From: Thiogranum sp.
GTDB lineage: Bacteria; Pseudomonadota; Gammaproteobacteria; DSM-19610
Direction of reading: 5' to 3'
Length of the DNA stretch: 64,000 nucleotides
Assembly (NCBI GenBank): GCA_030148805.1
Contig: JASBSS010000035.1
Coordinates: forward strand, 454,359 to 518,358
The notes below the pieces were generated by a model. The model saw only the letters and a list, made by a program, of their open reading frames with translations. It was not told the DNA's origin and did not search any database. Position numbers and translations under genes: made by a program. Positions 49,642 through 58,963 of the stretch are shown in pieces (positions within the stretch are counted from its first letter, which is position 1; each line of letters starts with the position of its first letter).

Positions 49642-49857
49642 GTGCCGAATCCCAAAACCGCCACCGCCGGCCAGGGGCAGTACATCCAGGCCAATGCGCA
49701 GAACCGTTATGAAATCACGCGTGCCGATCTGCCCCTGCATTGTCCGCTCGACAGCATGAGCTTGTGGAACTCCCACCCACGGGTGTACCTGCCGATCGAA
49801 GACACTGGCAAGGCCAAGTGTCCCTACTGTGGGGCGGACTACGTCCTGATCGACTGA
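49642..49857 (+). CDS. Small zinc-finger protein (zf-CHCC, NDUFS6-like)
   Basis: This 71-residue protein has a CHCC zinc-finger pattern: LPLHCPL, NSHPRVYLP and CPYCGADYVL. That domain also occurs in the mitochondrial complex I subunit NDUFS6. In bacteria its function is unknown; it is usually found near ilvE and LPS genes, as here. Start is GTG behind CAGGAGAA. The following ELM1-like gene begins 14 bases after its stop. Confidence 0.87.
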   Translation: MPNPKTATAGQGQYIQANAQNRYEITRADLPLHCPLDSMSLWNSHPRVYLPIEDTGKAKCPYCGADYVLID

Positions 49858-49871
49858 CGGCGTTTGCCCGG

Positions 49872-50771
49872 GTGGCGCGGACCCCTGTCGTCTGGCGTTT
49901 CAGTGACGCCAAGGCCGGCCACGACAGCCAGAGCCGGGGGCTGGTCGCGGCGCTGGCGCGCCAGGTGCCGTTGCAATGTCATGAGCTCAGGGCCGGCGCG
50001 CCGGGCCAGGCCGGCCGCTGGTGGTTGCGCGGGTGCTTCCCCGCCGGTGAGCACCTGCCCGCTCCGGATCTTCTGATCGGGGCCGGGCACGCGACCCACC
50101 TGCCGATGCTGGCTGCGCGCCGCGCCCGCGGGGGGCGCAGCGTCGTGCTGATGAAGCCGAGTCTGCCGCGGCGTTGTTTCGATCTGTGCGTGGTGCCCGC
50201 CCACGATGGGGTGCGCCCGGGCACCGGGGTGTGGGTCAGCGAAGGCGCGCTGAGCGCGATCCGACCGGGGCGGGATCGGGACGCCGACAGCGGGCTGATC
50301 GTCATCGGCGGACCTTCCCGGCACGTCCATTGGGACGACGCGGATATCCTGCGCCAGGTCGAGGCCCTGATGCGCCGCCGCCCGCGCCAGTGGTCGTTGA
50401 CCACCTCGCGGCGCACCCCGGGGCCGTTGAGTGCCGAACTGTGCCGACGCTACCCGGACCAATGCCGGCCGTTCGCGGCCACCGGCGTAGACTGGTTGCC
50501 GGCGCAACTGGCGCGCGCGGCCGAGGTCTGGGTGAGCCAGGACAGCATATCGACGATCTACGAGGCGCTCACGGCGGGCGGGAGAGTCGGCCTGCTGCAG
50601 GTCCGGCTGCGCCGCCGGGCCCGTGTCGGCGCCGCCCTGGGGCGTCTGCAGGCCGCCGGCTGGGTCAGTCCGCCGGGGGCGGAACACCTGGCCGCGGGTC
50701 CGCCGCGTCCGCTGGACGAAGCCACGCGTTGCGCGCAATGGATAATAAAACAATGGCTGAACGAAAACTGA
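49872..50771 (+). CDS. ELM1/GtrOC1-type protein, putative glycosyltransferase-like (first of two)
   Basis: The protein of 299 residues belongs to the mitochondrial-fission ELM1-like family, which has a GT-B-like fold. Landmarks are WRFSDAKAGHDSQSRGLV at the N-terminus, DLLIGAGHATHLP, LIVIGGPSRH, TTSRRTP and VSQDSISTIYEALTAGG. GTG 49872 is the likely start, since an earlier ATG would overlap the zinc-finger gene. A related copy lies at 52695. Family function in bacteria is unknown, but the LPS neighbourhood suggests surface-glycan work. Its 3' end overlaps the next GT4 gene. Confidence 0.72.
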   Translation: MARTPVVWRFSDAKAGHDSQSRGLVAALARQVPLQCHELRAGAPGQAGRWWLRGCFPAGEHLPAPDLLIGAGHATHLPMLAARRARGGRSVVLMKPSLPRRCFDLCVVPAHDGVRPGTGVWVSEGALSAIRPGRDRDADSGLIVIGGPSRHVHWDDADILRQVEALMRRRPRQWSLTTSRRTPGPLSAELCRRYPDQCRPFAATGVDWLPAQLARAAEVWVSQDSISTIYEALTAGGRVGLLQVRLRRRARVGAALGRLQAAGWVSPPGAEHLAAGPPRPLDEATRCAQWIIKQWLNEN

Positions 50772-51871
50772 CGGTGCTGCAATTGCTGCCGGCGCTGGAG
50801 AGCGGCGGGGTCGAGCGTGGCACCCTGGAGCTGGGCGCCGGTCTGGCCCGGGCCGGCCACCGTTCGCTGGTGATCTCCGCCGGCGGCCAGCTGGTCAGTC
50901 GGCTCACCGGTCAGGGCAGCGAGCACCTCCAGTGGCCGGTGGGGCACAAATCGTTGTGGACCCTGCGCCTGGTGCCGCGCCTGCGGCGCCTGCTGCAGGC
51001 CGAGCGGGTCGATATCCTGCACGCGCGTTCACGCCTGCCGGCGTGGATCGCCTGGCTGGCCTGGCGGGGCATGCCGCCGGGCGCGCGACCCCGATTCGTC
51101 ACCACCGTGCATGGGCTCTATTCGGTCAACCGCTACAGTCGCATCATGTCCCGGGGCGAGGCGGTGGTGGCCGTATCGGCCGCCGCCAGGGATTACGTGC
51201 TCGGCAATTATCCGGCCGTCGAGGCCGCGCGCGCGCGGGTGATCGAACGCGGTATCGACCCGACGATATATCCCTACGGCTATCGGCCGGCGCAATCCTG
51301 GATGGCGCGCTGGTATCAGGAGCATCCCTACCTGTTGGAGCGCCAGGTGCTCACCTTGCCGGGTCGTATCACCCGTCTGAAAGGGCACCTGGATTTCCTG
51401 CAATTGCTGGCGCGCTTGCTGCGCGACGGGCAGCCGGTCTACGGCCTGATCGTCGGTGGCGAGGACCCGCGTCGCGCCGGCTACCTGCGCGAAGTGCGCA
51501 CCGCGGTGCAGCGTCTGGGGTTGCAGGGGTCGGTGACCTTCACCGGCCAGCGCATGGACCTGCGCGACATTCTCGCCGTGTCCAACCTGGTGTATTCGCT
51601 CTCGCGTCATCCGGAGTCGTTCGGCCGTACGGTGCGCGAAGCGCTCAGTCTCGGCGTGCCGGTGATCGGCTACGATCACGGCGGCGTGGGCGAAACGCTG
51701 CAGGCGGCCTACCCGGCCGGACGCGTGCCGCCTGCCGATCTCGATGCCCTGGAGCGCGTCACCCGGGAGTTGATCGAGCATCGGGTGGAGGTCTCGCCGA
51801 TCGCTTTTCCCAGCGTGCAGGAGATGGTCACTGCCACGCTCGAGCTTTATGCCGAACTGGTGGACGCATGA
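50753..51871 (+). CDS. Glycosyltransferase family 4
   Basis: This GT-B enzyme of 372 residues has LLPALESGGVERGTLELG, VHGLYSVNRYS, the donor-domain LPGRITRLKGHLDFL, LIVGGEDPRR and RHPESFGRTVREALSLGVP. It resembles LPS-core transferases. ATG 50753 is chosen; another in-frame ATG at 50738 would add five residues. Both overlap the preceding gene. The stop overlaps the polysaccharide deacetylase ATG (ATGA), so the block is one operon. The donor sugar is unknown. Confidence 0.84.
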   Translation: MAERKLTVLQLLPALESGGVERGTLELGAGLARAGHRSLVISAGGQLVSRLTGQGSEHLQWPVGHKSLWTLRLVPRLRRLLQAERVDILHARSRLPAWIAWLAWRGMPPGARPRFVTTVHGLYSVNRYSRIMSRGEAVVAVSAAARDYVLGNYPAVEAARARVIERGIDPTIYPYGYRPAQSWMARWYQEHPYLLERQVLTLPGRITRLKGHLDFLQLLARLLRDGQPVYGLIVGGEDPRRAGYLREVRTAVQRLGLQGSVTFTGQRMDLRDILAVSNLVYSLSRHPESFGRTVREALSLGVPVIGYDHGGVGETLQAAYPAGRVPPADLDALERVTRELIEHRVEVSPIAFPSVQEMVTATLELYAELVDA

Positions 51872-52686
51872 GCGCGCTGCTGTTCGGGGCGGCAGCGTGC
51901 GGCCTGGGCGGGCTGTCGCTGCGCTATCCCTGGTGGCGCCGGGCCGCGGCGGCCGACAAGCCGCGCATCCTCATGTATCACATGATCAGTGAGCCGCGCG
52001 CCGGCGCGCGCTTCAACGGTCTGCGGGTGAACCCGGCGATGTTTGCCCGCCAGTTGCGCTGGCTGAGCCAGCAGGGTTGGCGTAGTTTCACCGTCAGCGA
52101 ACTCCTGGCGCAGGGCGAACGGCTTCCGCCGCGCGCCTACGCCATCACCTTCGATGACGGCTACGCCGACAATCTGTCTCAGGCATTGCCGGTGTTGCGC
52201 CAGTACGGTTGCAAGGCGACCCTGTATCTGGTGGTGGAGCGCTTCGGGCGCGATTGGTCGGTGCTGCGCAAAGCCCACCACAACGAGGGCGAGTTGCAGC
52301 GCGAAGCGAAACTGAGCGACACGCAGGTGGAGGCGCTGCTGGCCTCCGGTTGCATCGAGCTGGGTTCGCACAGTCTGACGCACGCGAATTTTCTCCAGCT
52401 CGACACCCTGGCGGCGCGGCACGAACTGATGGCCTCGAAACAGGCGCTGGAAGAACGCTTCGGGGTCCCGGTGCGCAGTTTCGCCTGGCCGTTCGGTTTG
52501 TATCGCGCCGAACAGGTCGCGCTGGCCGCCGAGGCCGGCTACCGCAGCGCGGTCACCACCCGCGAAGGCGTCGAGTCGCCCGGCAGCTGGCAGCCGCTGG
52601 AGTTGAAGCGGGTGAAAATCAGCGGCAAGGACGGCTGGCTGGATTTCCGTCTGCGCCTGCGCTGCGGTCGCCGCGGCTGGTCCTAG
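51868..52686 (+). CDS. Polysaccharide deacetylase family protein
   Basis: This 272-residue protein has the NodB-homology motifs: YAITFDDGYADN with the catalytic aspartate and metal aspartate, LGSHSLTHANFLQL with the metal histidines, and FAWPFGLYRAEQV. It would remove N- or O-acetyl groups from a surface glycan. A short hydrophobic stretch at the N-terminus (SALLFGAAACGLGGLSL) may anchor or export it. It is translationally coupled to the upstream GT4 and followed after eight bases by the second ELM1-like gene. Confidence 0.85.
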   Translation: MSALLFGAAACGLGGLSLRYPWWRRAAAADKPRILMYHMISEPRAGARFNGLRVNPAMFARQLRWLSQQGWRSFTVSELLAQGERLPPRAYAITFDDGYADNLSQALPVLRQYGCKATLYLVVERFGRDWSVLRKAHHNEGELQREAKLSDTQVEALLASGCIELGSHSLTHANFLQLDTLAARHELMASKQALEERFGVPVRSFAWPFGLYRAEQVALAAEAGYRSAVTTREGVESPGSWQPLELKRVKISGKDGWLDFRLRLRCGRRGWS

Positions 52687-52694
52687 GCGCGAAG

Positions 52695-53726
52695 ATGGCC
52701 GCGCCACTGCAAGTCTGGGTGTTGTCGGATCAACGAGCCGGCCACTACAACCAGTCGCGCGGTATCGTCGCGGCGCTGGAGCGGGTGCGCCCACTGGAGG
52801 TGCACTGGCTCGATCTCTCCCTCAGAGTGGGCCTGGCCCGTAGCCCCATGCGCTGGCTGCTCAATCGCGGGAAACCGCCGGCACCTGCCTGGCTGCGCGC
52901 TTTTTACCGGTTGCCGAAACTCCCGTCGCGGCCGTGCGAGCTGATCGTGTCGACCGGCGGCAAGACCTCCTTTGCCAACGCCTGGCTGGCGCGTCGATTC
53001 GGCGCGCGCAATGTGTTCGCCGGTTCCCTCAGGCGCCTGTCGCCCGAGTTGTTCGACGCCGTATTGACCTTGCCCGGTTTCGCCGCGCAGGCCGCCTCGC
53101 ATTTGCGCGTGGAATTGCCTCCCTGTCCGCTGGATGCGTCGGTTCTGCGCCAGCCGGGCGCCGAGTTGCGAGCGTCGCTGGGTGACGAGCCGTATCCGTT
53201 ATGGGCGCTCATGTTGGGCGGGGATGGGGCGGGATTCCGCTATCGCAAATCGGATTGGCGCGCGCTGTGCGACTTGTGCAACCGCGCGGCGGCCGTTTTC
53301 GGCATCCGCTGGTTGTTGCTCAGTTCCCGGCGTACCGGTCGCGACGCCGAAGCGGCGTTGCAGGCGGGGGTGAACGCCTCGCGCCTGGCCGTCGCCTGCT
53401 GGCATCACGCCGGCGACAGCTGCGAGGTCGCGCCCTTGCTGGGCGCGGCCGACAGGATTTTCGTCACCGAGGACAGCATGACCATGCTGACCGAGGCCAT
53501 CCATGCGCAGAAACCCGTCGTCAGCCTGAGCCCCGCACGCGCCAGGCCCGATCTGCGTTACGCTGGGATGCTGGAGCGTTTTGCAGCCGCGGGCTGGATT
53601 CGACGCGAGCGCATCGCAAGCCTTGCCGCTGACGTGCGGGTGATGGCGGGGGGCGGCTGGCGGCCGCTGGCGTATTCGCCGCTCGACGGCCTGGCGAAAC
53701 AGTTGCAGGAGCGTCTCGGGCTGTAA
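52695..53726 (+). CDS. ELM1/GtrOC1-type protein, putative glycosyltransferase-like (second of two)
   Basis: The 343-residue protein is a diverged relative of the one at 49872: WVLSDQRAGHYNQSRGIVAA matches WRFSDAKAGHDSQSRGLVAA, and VTEDSMTMLTEAIHAQKPVV matches its VSQDSISTIYEALTAGG. It also has STGGKTSFANAW, LMLGGDGAGFRY and SSRRTGRD. ATG 52695 is the natural start after the deacetylase stop. A role in LPS or another surface glycan is inferred from the fold and neighbours; no substrate can be named. Confidence 0.74.
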   Translation: MAAPLQVWVLSDQRAGHYNQSRGIVAALERVRPLEVHWLDLSLRVGLARSPMRWLLNRGKPPAPAWLRAFYRLPKLPSRPCELIVSTGGKTSFANAWLARRFGARNVFAGSLRRLSPELFDAVLTLPGFAAQAASHLRVELPPCPLDASVLRQPGAELRASLGDEPYPLWALMLGGDGAGFRYRKSDWRALCDLCNRAAAVFGIRWLLLSSRRTGRDAEAALQAGVNASRLAVACWHHAGDSCEVAPLLGAADRIFVTEDSMTMLTEAIHAQKPVVSLSPARARPDLRYAGMLERFAAAGWIRRERIASLAADVRVMAGGGWRPLAYSPLDGLAKQLQERLGL

Positions 53727-53748
53727 CCGACCGGTGCCGGCAGGCGAT

Positions 53749-54672
53749 TCACCCGTACGGCGAGGGTTCTCCCGCGGGACGGGTTTTAAAGCGACGGTGT
53801 ACCCACAGATACTGCTCCGGCGCCTCCAGAACGACGCTTTCTATCAGGCGGTTGATGCGCGCGGCGTCGCTCTGGGGGTCGGGGCCGGGAAAATCCTCGA
53901 GCGCGGGGCACAGCACCAGGATATAGCCCTGGGTTCGCGGCAGCCGCAACGGGAAGAAAGGCACCACGGCCGCACCGCTGAGCCGCGCCAGACGCGAAGT
54001 GGTGGTCAGAGTCGCGGCCGACACCCCGAAAAAGGGTGCGAACACCGAATGATCGCCGCCGTGGTTCTGATCCGGTGCATACCATACCACTTGGTTCTCC
54101 CGCAGGCGGCCGAGCAGCGCCCGGGTATTCTCGCGCGCGATGGCCGATTGGAAACGCCGCTGCCGCGCGCGCTGCATCACGGCCTCGAACAAGGGGTTCT
54201 TGTGCCTGCGGTAGAGGACGTGGAAGGGCTGGGTGAGCGCCAGCAGGCGGCCGCCGAGCTCCAGGGTGGTGAAATGCGCGCTGAGCAGAATGACGCCGCG
54301 CCCGCGTTGGCGGGCCGCTTGCAGGTGGCGCTCGCCGACGAGCTGATAGCGCGCGCGCAGGGTCGCGTCCCGCCCCCACCAGCACAGTGCCGTCTCCACC
54401 ACCCCCTGACCGAGCGCACAAAAGTGCTGGGCGAGTAGACGCTGCCGCTGCGCCGCGTCCAGCTCGGGGAAGCACAGCCGCAGATTCGTCTGCGCGATCT
54501 CCCGTCGGCGTCGCGCCAAGCGTCGCGTCAGGCCGCCGATGACGCGCCCGATGCGCATCTGTAGGCCGAAGGGCAGGCGGGTGAGCAGCCACAGCAGGCC
54601 GAACAGCGCCCACAACGGCCAGAACCGGGGCTGCCGGTAGCTCGACCACCAGGAGGAAGATTCGGCGCGCAC
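53749..54672 (-). CDS. LpxL/HtrB-family lipid A acyltransferase
   Basis: The 307-residue protein has an N-terminal membrane anchor (LWALFGLLWLLTRLPFG), then LSAHFTTLELG, where His and Glu form the HX4(D/E) catalytic pair, and QNHGGDHSVFAPFFG and RRFKTRP, hallmarks of lauroyl/myristoyl acyltransferases of lipid A. It would act at the inner-membrane face. The start is GTG at 54672, 44 bases from the divergent waaA. Which acyl chain it adds cannot be told. Confidence 0.88.
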   Translation of the reverse strand: MRAESSSWWSSYRQPRFWPLWALFGLLWLLTRLPFGLQMRIGRVIGGLTRRLARRRREIAQTNLRLCFPELDAAQRQRLLAQHFCALGQGVVETALCWWGRDATLRARYQLVGERHLQAARQRGRGVILLSAHFTTLELGGRLLALTQPFHVLYRRHKNPLFEAVMQRARQRRFQSAIARENTRALLGRLRENQVVWYAPDQNHGGDHSVFAPFFGVSAATLTTTSRLARLSGAAVVPFFPLRLPRTQGYILVLCPALEDFPGPDPQSDAARINRLIESVVLEAPEQYLWVHRRFKTRPAGEPSPYG

Positions 54673-54716
54673 GCGGGCGATTGTAGCAAAAGGACCGGAT
54701 GATATGATCGGCCACC

Positions 54717-55976
54717 ATGTATCTGGCCTATTCCCTGCTGCTGTACCTGCTGCTCCCGGCCGTGCTGTTGCGGCTGTGGTACAAGGGGCGCAAGCTGCCG
54801 GCCTATCGGCGCCACTGGAGCGAGCGCTTCGGTTATACCACCCAGGCCTGTCCCGGTGTCATCTGGCTACACGCGGTGTCGGTCGGGGAAGTGCGCGCGG
54901 CCGCTACGCTGCTGGCGGCGCTACGCGTGCGCGATCCGCGGCGTGAGGTGCTGGTCACCGTGACCACCCCCAGCGGACGGGACATGGTCGTCAGCCTGCT
55001 TGGCGAGCGGGTGCATTGTCGTTATCTGCCCTACGATCTGCCCGCCGCGGGGCGGCGCTTCCTGGACGCCTGGCGACCCAGCGTGGCGATCTTTCTCGAG
55101 CGGGAGCTGTGGCCGAATCTGTACGCGTCGCTGGCCGCGCGCGCCATCCCGCTGTATCTGGTCAACGCCCGCTTGAATGTGCGGTCATTGGCCTGGTATC
55201 GGCGTTTTCCGGCGCTCATGCGCCCCACCCTGAACGCGGTCCGGCGCGTCGCGGCGCAGAGCGAGGGCGACCGGCAGCGGCTCGTATCGCTGGGCATGGC
55301 GGCCGAGAGGATCAGCGTCAGCGGCAATCTGAAGTTCGCCGCCCGCCTGCCGCAGGACTTTTCGCGCCAGGTGGCGCGCTTGAAGGCGCGGTTGCAGACG
55401 GCTTCTCCGCTGTGGATCGCCGCCAGTACCCATCCCGGCGAGGAAACCCTCCTGTTGCAGGCCCACACCCTGCTGCGGCGACAGTTTCCGCAGGCGCGCC
55501 TGCTGCTGGCGCCACGTCATCCGGAACGCGCCGCCGGCCTGCTGGCACAGTGCCGCGCCCTGGCCCCGAGCTGCGAGCTTTCCAGTGCCGCCGCCGCGTC
55601 CACCGCCAGCGTGGTGCTGGTGGACGAGTTGGGGTTGTTGCTCGCCGGTTACGCGCTGGCGGACGTGGCGTTCGTCGGCGGTACTCTGGTGGCCGCCGGC
55701 GGCCACAATCCCTTGGAGGCGCTGATGGGCGAGACGCCGGTCGTGGTGGGGCCGTGCCACGGCAATTTCGCCGAACTCTATCGCCAATTGCAGTCGCTGG
55801 GGAGCGTGCAAACAGCCGTGGACGCCACCGAGGTGGCGCTGCAGGTGGGGGTCTGGTTGGCCGACCCGAAAGCGCGTGCGCGTGCCGTGGAGGCCGCACA
55901 GGTATGGGTGGAGGAAAACCGGCAGGTGCTGCAGCGGGTGCTGCAGGTGATCGGTGCGCCTCCCGATTACCGCTAG
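54717..55976 (+). CDS. waaA: 3-deoxy-D-manno-octulosonic acid transferase
   Basis: WaaA (KdtA) adds Kdo residues to lipid IVA during LPS assembly. The 419-residue GT30 enzyme has an N-terminal membrane anchor (YLAYSLLLYLLLPAVLL), IWLHAVSVGEVRAA with the catalytic glutamate, VTTPSGRDM, RELWPNLYASL, VSGNLKFAARLP and GTLVAAGGHNPLEALM. It points away from the acyltransferase gene, with a short shared promoter region. Assignment is secure. Confidence 0.95.
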   Translation: MYLAYSLLLYLLLPAVLLRLWYKGRKLPAYRRHWSERFGYTTQACPGVIWLHAVSVGEVRAAATLLAALRVRDPRREVLVTVTTPSGRDMVVSLLGERVHCRYLPYDLPAAGRRFLDAWRPSVAIFLERELWPNLYASLAARAIPLYLVNARLNVRSLAWYRRFPALMRPTLNAVRRVAAQSEGDRQRLVSLGMAAERISVSGNLKFAARLPQDFSRQVARLKARLQTASPLWIAASTHPGEETLLLQAHTLLRRQFPQARLLLAPRHPERAAGLLAQCRALAPSCELSSAAAASTASVVLVDELGLLLAGYALADVAFVGGTLVAAGGHNPLEALMGETPVVVGPCHGNFAELYRQLQSLGSVQTAVDATEVALQVGVWLADPKARARAVEAAQVWVEENRQVLQRVLQVIGAPPDYR

Positions 55977-55989
55977 CGCGGGCGAGCGC

Positions 55990-56508
55990 TCAGCCGGCCT
56001 GGCGCCGGCGTGCCATCGCCCGGCCCATGTCCTGCAACTGGCTCTGGCTCACGATGTGTCGCGCCAGGCTCAGCAGCTCGCTGTTCTCCAGCTGGACGTG
56101 TTCCCGGCAGGCGTTACAGAATGCGGCCGCGCGGGAGGCGAAATCCGGGTTTTCACTCAAACCGGCGGGCGCCTTCAGCAGTGGCAGCAGTTGTGCCCAC
56201 AAGGCGTCGAGCCGGCGGTGATCCTGCTTCAGACGGTGCACCAGGTCGGCCAGTTTCAGCGACTGGCGGTTGAGCAACGGAAACAGGTCCTGCTCTTCGT
56301 CCTGATGGTGCTGGAGCGCGCTGGTCGAGAAATAGGTCACGATGCGGCGCACGGCGTTGCGTGCCTCGTCATCCAGGCCGTTCGCCGCCAGGTGGTCGGG
56401 AAGTTTTTCCAGTATGTCGCACTGGGCCAGCATGCGCTGGTGACAGGCCTCGAGCACTGCCAGCGGGTCGTCGAAATCCGGCAGCTGTGGAATCAGGCTC
56501 TCGCTCAT
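55990..56508 (-). CDS. Hemerythrin domain-containing protein
   Basis: The 172-residue all-helical protein has the spaced histidine and acidic ligands of HHE/hemerythrin proteins: EACHQRMLAQC, LQHHQDEEQDLFPLL, KQDHRRLDALW and CREHVQLENSELL. Such proteins bind a di-iron centre and sense or bind oxygen, or protect against nitrosative or oxidative stress. It is eight bases from the TolC gene on the same strand and may be co-transcribed with it. Its specific role is unknown. Confidence 0.86.
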   Translation of the reverse strand: MSESLIPQLPDFDDPLAVLEACHQRMLAQCDILEKLPDHLAANGLDDEARNAVRRIVTYFSTSALQHHQDEEQDLFPLLNRQSLKLADLVHRLKQDHRRLDALWAQLLPLLKAPAGLSENPDFASRAAAFCNACREHVQLENSELLSLARHIVSQSQLQDMGRAMARRRQAG

Positions 56509-56515
56509 GCGCTGC

Positions 56516-57841
56516 TCATTGGGCGCCCGGGTCGGCGGGTATCAGGGCGGCGTTCACCGCCTCGATGTCGCTCTCGTCGAGGATGCCGGCGGCGCGTTTC
56601 AGCCGCAACTGATCGACCACATACTGGTAGCGTGCGCGCGCATAGTTGAGTCGGGCCAGGTAGGACTCGCGCTGTGAGTTGAGCAGATCGACAATGGTGC
56701 GGGTGCCCACCTCGAAGCCGGCCTCCTCGGCCTGTACCGCGACTTCGGTCGATTCCAGCGAGCGCTGCAGCGCCTTGACCTGGGCGATATCGGTCTTGAT
56801 GCCGCGGAAGGCGTTGCGGGTTTCCAGCTCGGCGGCGCGTATGGCCTGGCTGAGCTGCTCGGTGGATTCCTGAAAGCGGCTGCGCGCCTCGCGGGTCTGG
56901 GAGGTGACCAGTCCGCCGCTGTAGAGGGGAACGTTCAGTTCGATCCCGAACTGGGTGTCGTGGCGCGTGATCGGAATGATGCCGCCGAAGTTGACGTCCG
57001 AGTAACCGGTGCTGGCATCGAAGTCGAGGGTCGGCAGATGGCCGGCGCGCCGGCGTTGGATTTCCTGCTGCGCGGCTTCGGCATTCGCCTGGGCGGCGAG
57101 GATGTTGAGATTGTGTTGTTTGGCCCGCTCGATCCAGTCGTTGGCGACGTCCGGTTGGGGTCCGGTGAGTTTCAGCTCGGGGTCGAGCTCGTCGACATCG
57201 TCGTAATAGACCCCCACGGTTTCATGCAAGGCGTCTTTTGCCGCGGCCAGATCGCTGACGGCCTGGATTTCCTGGCTGACGGCCAGGTCGTAACGTGCCT
57301 GCGCGGCCTTGACGTCGGTGATGGCGATCAGGCCGACGTCGAAGCGTTGCTTGGCCTGATCCAGCTGGCGGCTGATGGCGTTTTTCTCCGCCTGGGCGAA
57401 CTGTACGTTGTCCTGGGCTTCCAGCACTTTGAAATAACGTTGCGCGACCAGCACCATCAGATCCTGGCTGGCGGCCAGATACTGCGCCTCGGTGGCGGCG
57501 ATCCGGCTGTCGGCCTGCTTGAGCGATAACCAGCGGTCGTAATTGAACAGCGGTTGGGTCAGATTGATGCTGGCGGTCTTGTCGGTGCTGTAACGCGCGG
57601 GCTCCGAAGGGTCGATGTTCTTGAAGCGCTTGCGCGTGATCGCGGCTCCGGCACCCACACTGGGCAACAAACCGGCCTTGGCCTGCGGCCTGAGCTCGCG
57701 CACGGCCTCGAGGTTGGCCTGGGCCGCCGCGAGCTGCGGATTGGTTCGGGCGGCTTCACGGTAGATCTGCAGCAGATCCGCCGCCGTGGCGTTGCCAGCG
57801 GTCAGCAGCAGGCTGAATAAGATGGCTGAACGAATGCGCAT
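56516..57841 (-). CDS. TolC family outer membrane efflux protein
   Basis: The 441-residue protein starts with a signal peptide (SAILFSLLLTAGNATAADLL) and has two homologous helical/beta halves, with NPQLAAAQANLEAVRE and LNVPLYSGGLVTSQTREARS typical of TolC. Trimers form a channel across the outer membrane and periplasm for type I secretion and efflux. No inner-membrane pump partner lies nearby. It precedes the hemerythrin gene and follows the rhodanese gene on the minus strand. Confidence 0.93.
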   Translation of the reverse strand: MRIRSAILFSLLLTAGNATAADLLQIYREAARTNPQLAAAQANLEAVRELRPQAKAGLLPSVGAGAAITRKRFKNIDPSEPARYSTDKTASINLTQPLFNYDRWLSLKQADSRIAATEAQYLAASQDLMVLVAQRYFKVLEAQDNVQFAQAEKNAISRQLDQAKQRFDVGLIAITDVKAAQARYDLAVSQEIQAVSDLAAAKDALHETVGVYYDDVDELDPELKLTGPQPDVANDWIERAKQHNLNILAAQANAEAAQQEIQRRRAGHLPTLDFDASTGYSDVNFGGIIPITRHDTQFGIELNVPLYSGGLVTSQTREARSRFQESTEQLSQAIRAAELETRNAFRGIKTDIAQVKALQRSLESTEVAVQAEEAGFEVGTRTIVDLLNSQRESYLARLNYARARYQYVVDQLRLKRAAGILDESDIEAVNAALIPADPGAQ

Positions 57842-57865
57842 GTCGGGCTACTACCGTCGGGTCGA

Positions 57866-58186
57866 TTAATAGGTCGGCATCTGCCGGTCAACATCGTGCG
57901 CCCAGGCGGCGACGCCGCCGCTGAGGTTGATGATGTTCGTGAACCCCTGGTTTTCCAGGAAGCGACCGATCATGCGGCTGCGAACGCCGTGGTGGCAGAT
58001 CACCACGATTTCGCGCTCTGGATCGAGTTCGTCCAGGCGGGACGGAACCGATCGCATCGGCACCAGGGTCGAGCCGTCGATGCGTGCCTTGTCGTACTCC
58101 CAGGGTTCGCGCACGTCGAGCAGCAGCGGCGGTCGCGGCGCCGACTGCAGATAATGATGCAACTCGGTGGCGGAAAATTCGCGCAT
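57866..58186 (-). CDS. Rhodanese-like domain protein
   Basis: This single-domain rhodanese of 106 residues has LLLDVREPWEYDKARIDGS and the active-site cysteine Cys64 in VVICHHGVRSRM. The cysteine can carry a persulfide, so sulfurtransferase activity is likely. The gene begins four bases after the Pcm-like methyltransferase gene and so forms an operon with it and probably TolC, an arrangement common in gammaproteobacteria. Confidence 0.9.
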   Translation of the reverse strand: MREFSATELHHYLQSAPRPPLLLDVREPWEYDKARIDGSTLVPMRSVPSRLDELDPEREIVVICHHGVRSRMIGRFLENQGFTNIINLSGGVAAWAHDVDRQMPTY

Positions 58187-58189
58187 GCG

Positions 58190-58852
58190 CTAAAACCTGA
58201 AGGCGGTGGGGCGCGGCGCGTTCAGCAGCGCCGGGATCGCGGTCTCGAACAGGCTTTCGCTGGTCCATTCCTGCTCGCCGGCGCGGGTGATCAACAGGGC
58301 CTGCATGATCGGCGGTTGCCCTACGATCACGAACAGCCGGCCGCCCGGTTTCAACAGTGTGTGAAAGCCCCGGTGCAGCATGGGCAACGATCCGGTGACG
58401 GCGATGACGTCATAGCGCACGTCGCTTTCCCAGCCGGCCGCGGCGTCACCGCGCTCCAGGGTGACGTTGGTGATATTGTGCTGCGCCAGGCGGGCGCGGG
58501 CGCTGTCGATGAAATCGGCGAACAGATCGACGCTGTAAACATGGCCGCCCAGGCGCGCCAGGCAGGCGCTCAGGTAACCGCTGCCGGTGCCGATTTCCAG
58601 AATCTCGTCGTCGGGCCGGATGGACAGGCTCTGCAGCAGCCGGCCTTCGAGTTTGGGCGGCATCATGCACTGCTCGTTGGCCAGCGGAATGCAGATATCG
58701 CTGAAGGCCAGTTCGCGCAGAGCCGGTGGCACGAAGTCTTCGCGCGGCGTGGCCGAGAGGACCCCCAGCACCAGATCGTCGAGCACATCCCAGGGCCGGA
58801 TCTGCTGCTCGATCATGTTGAAGCGGGCCTGTTCGAGATTCATGGGGTTCAT
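58190..58852 (-). CDS. Protein-L-isoaspartate O-methyltransferase family protein
   Basis: This protein of about 220 residues begins MNPMNLEQARFNMIEQQIRP and has PLANEQCMMPPKLEGRLLQS and the SAM-binding ILEIGTGSGYLSACLA, all typical of the Pcm family that repairs isoaspartyl residues. The variant next to rhodanese and TolC genes is a subfamily whose substrate is less certain. ATG 58852 is chosen over a longer frame to 58903; ATG 58843 is also possible. Confidence 0.87.
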   Translation of the reverse strand: MNPMNLEQARFNMIEQQIRPWDVLDDLVLGVLSATPREDFVPPALRELAFSDICIPLANEQCMMPPKLEGRLLQSLSIRPDDEILEIGTGSGYLSACLARLGGHVYSVDLFADFIDSARARLAQHNITNVTLERGDAAAGWESDVRYDVIAVTGSLPMLHRGFHTLLKPGGRLFVIVGQPPIMQALLITRAGEQEWTSESLFETAIPALLNAPRPTAFRF

Positions 58853-58963
58853 TGGGGAAATTCCGCTGTCGACCTGGTGGGGAAAGGGTACGGGCTTTGG
58901 CAAAATCAGGCAAGATCAGGGCGCTTGCATTCTATCAATCGTTTCGATACCGTTATTACCCGC

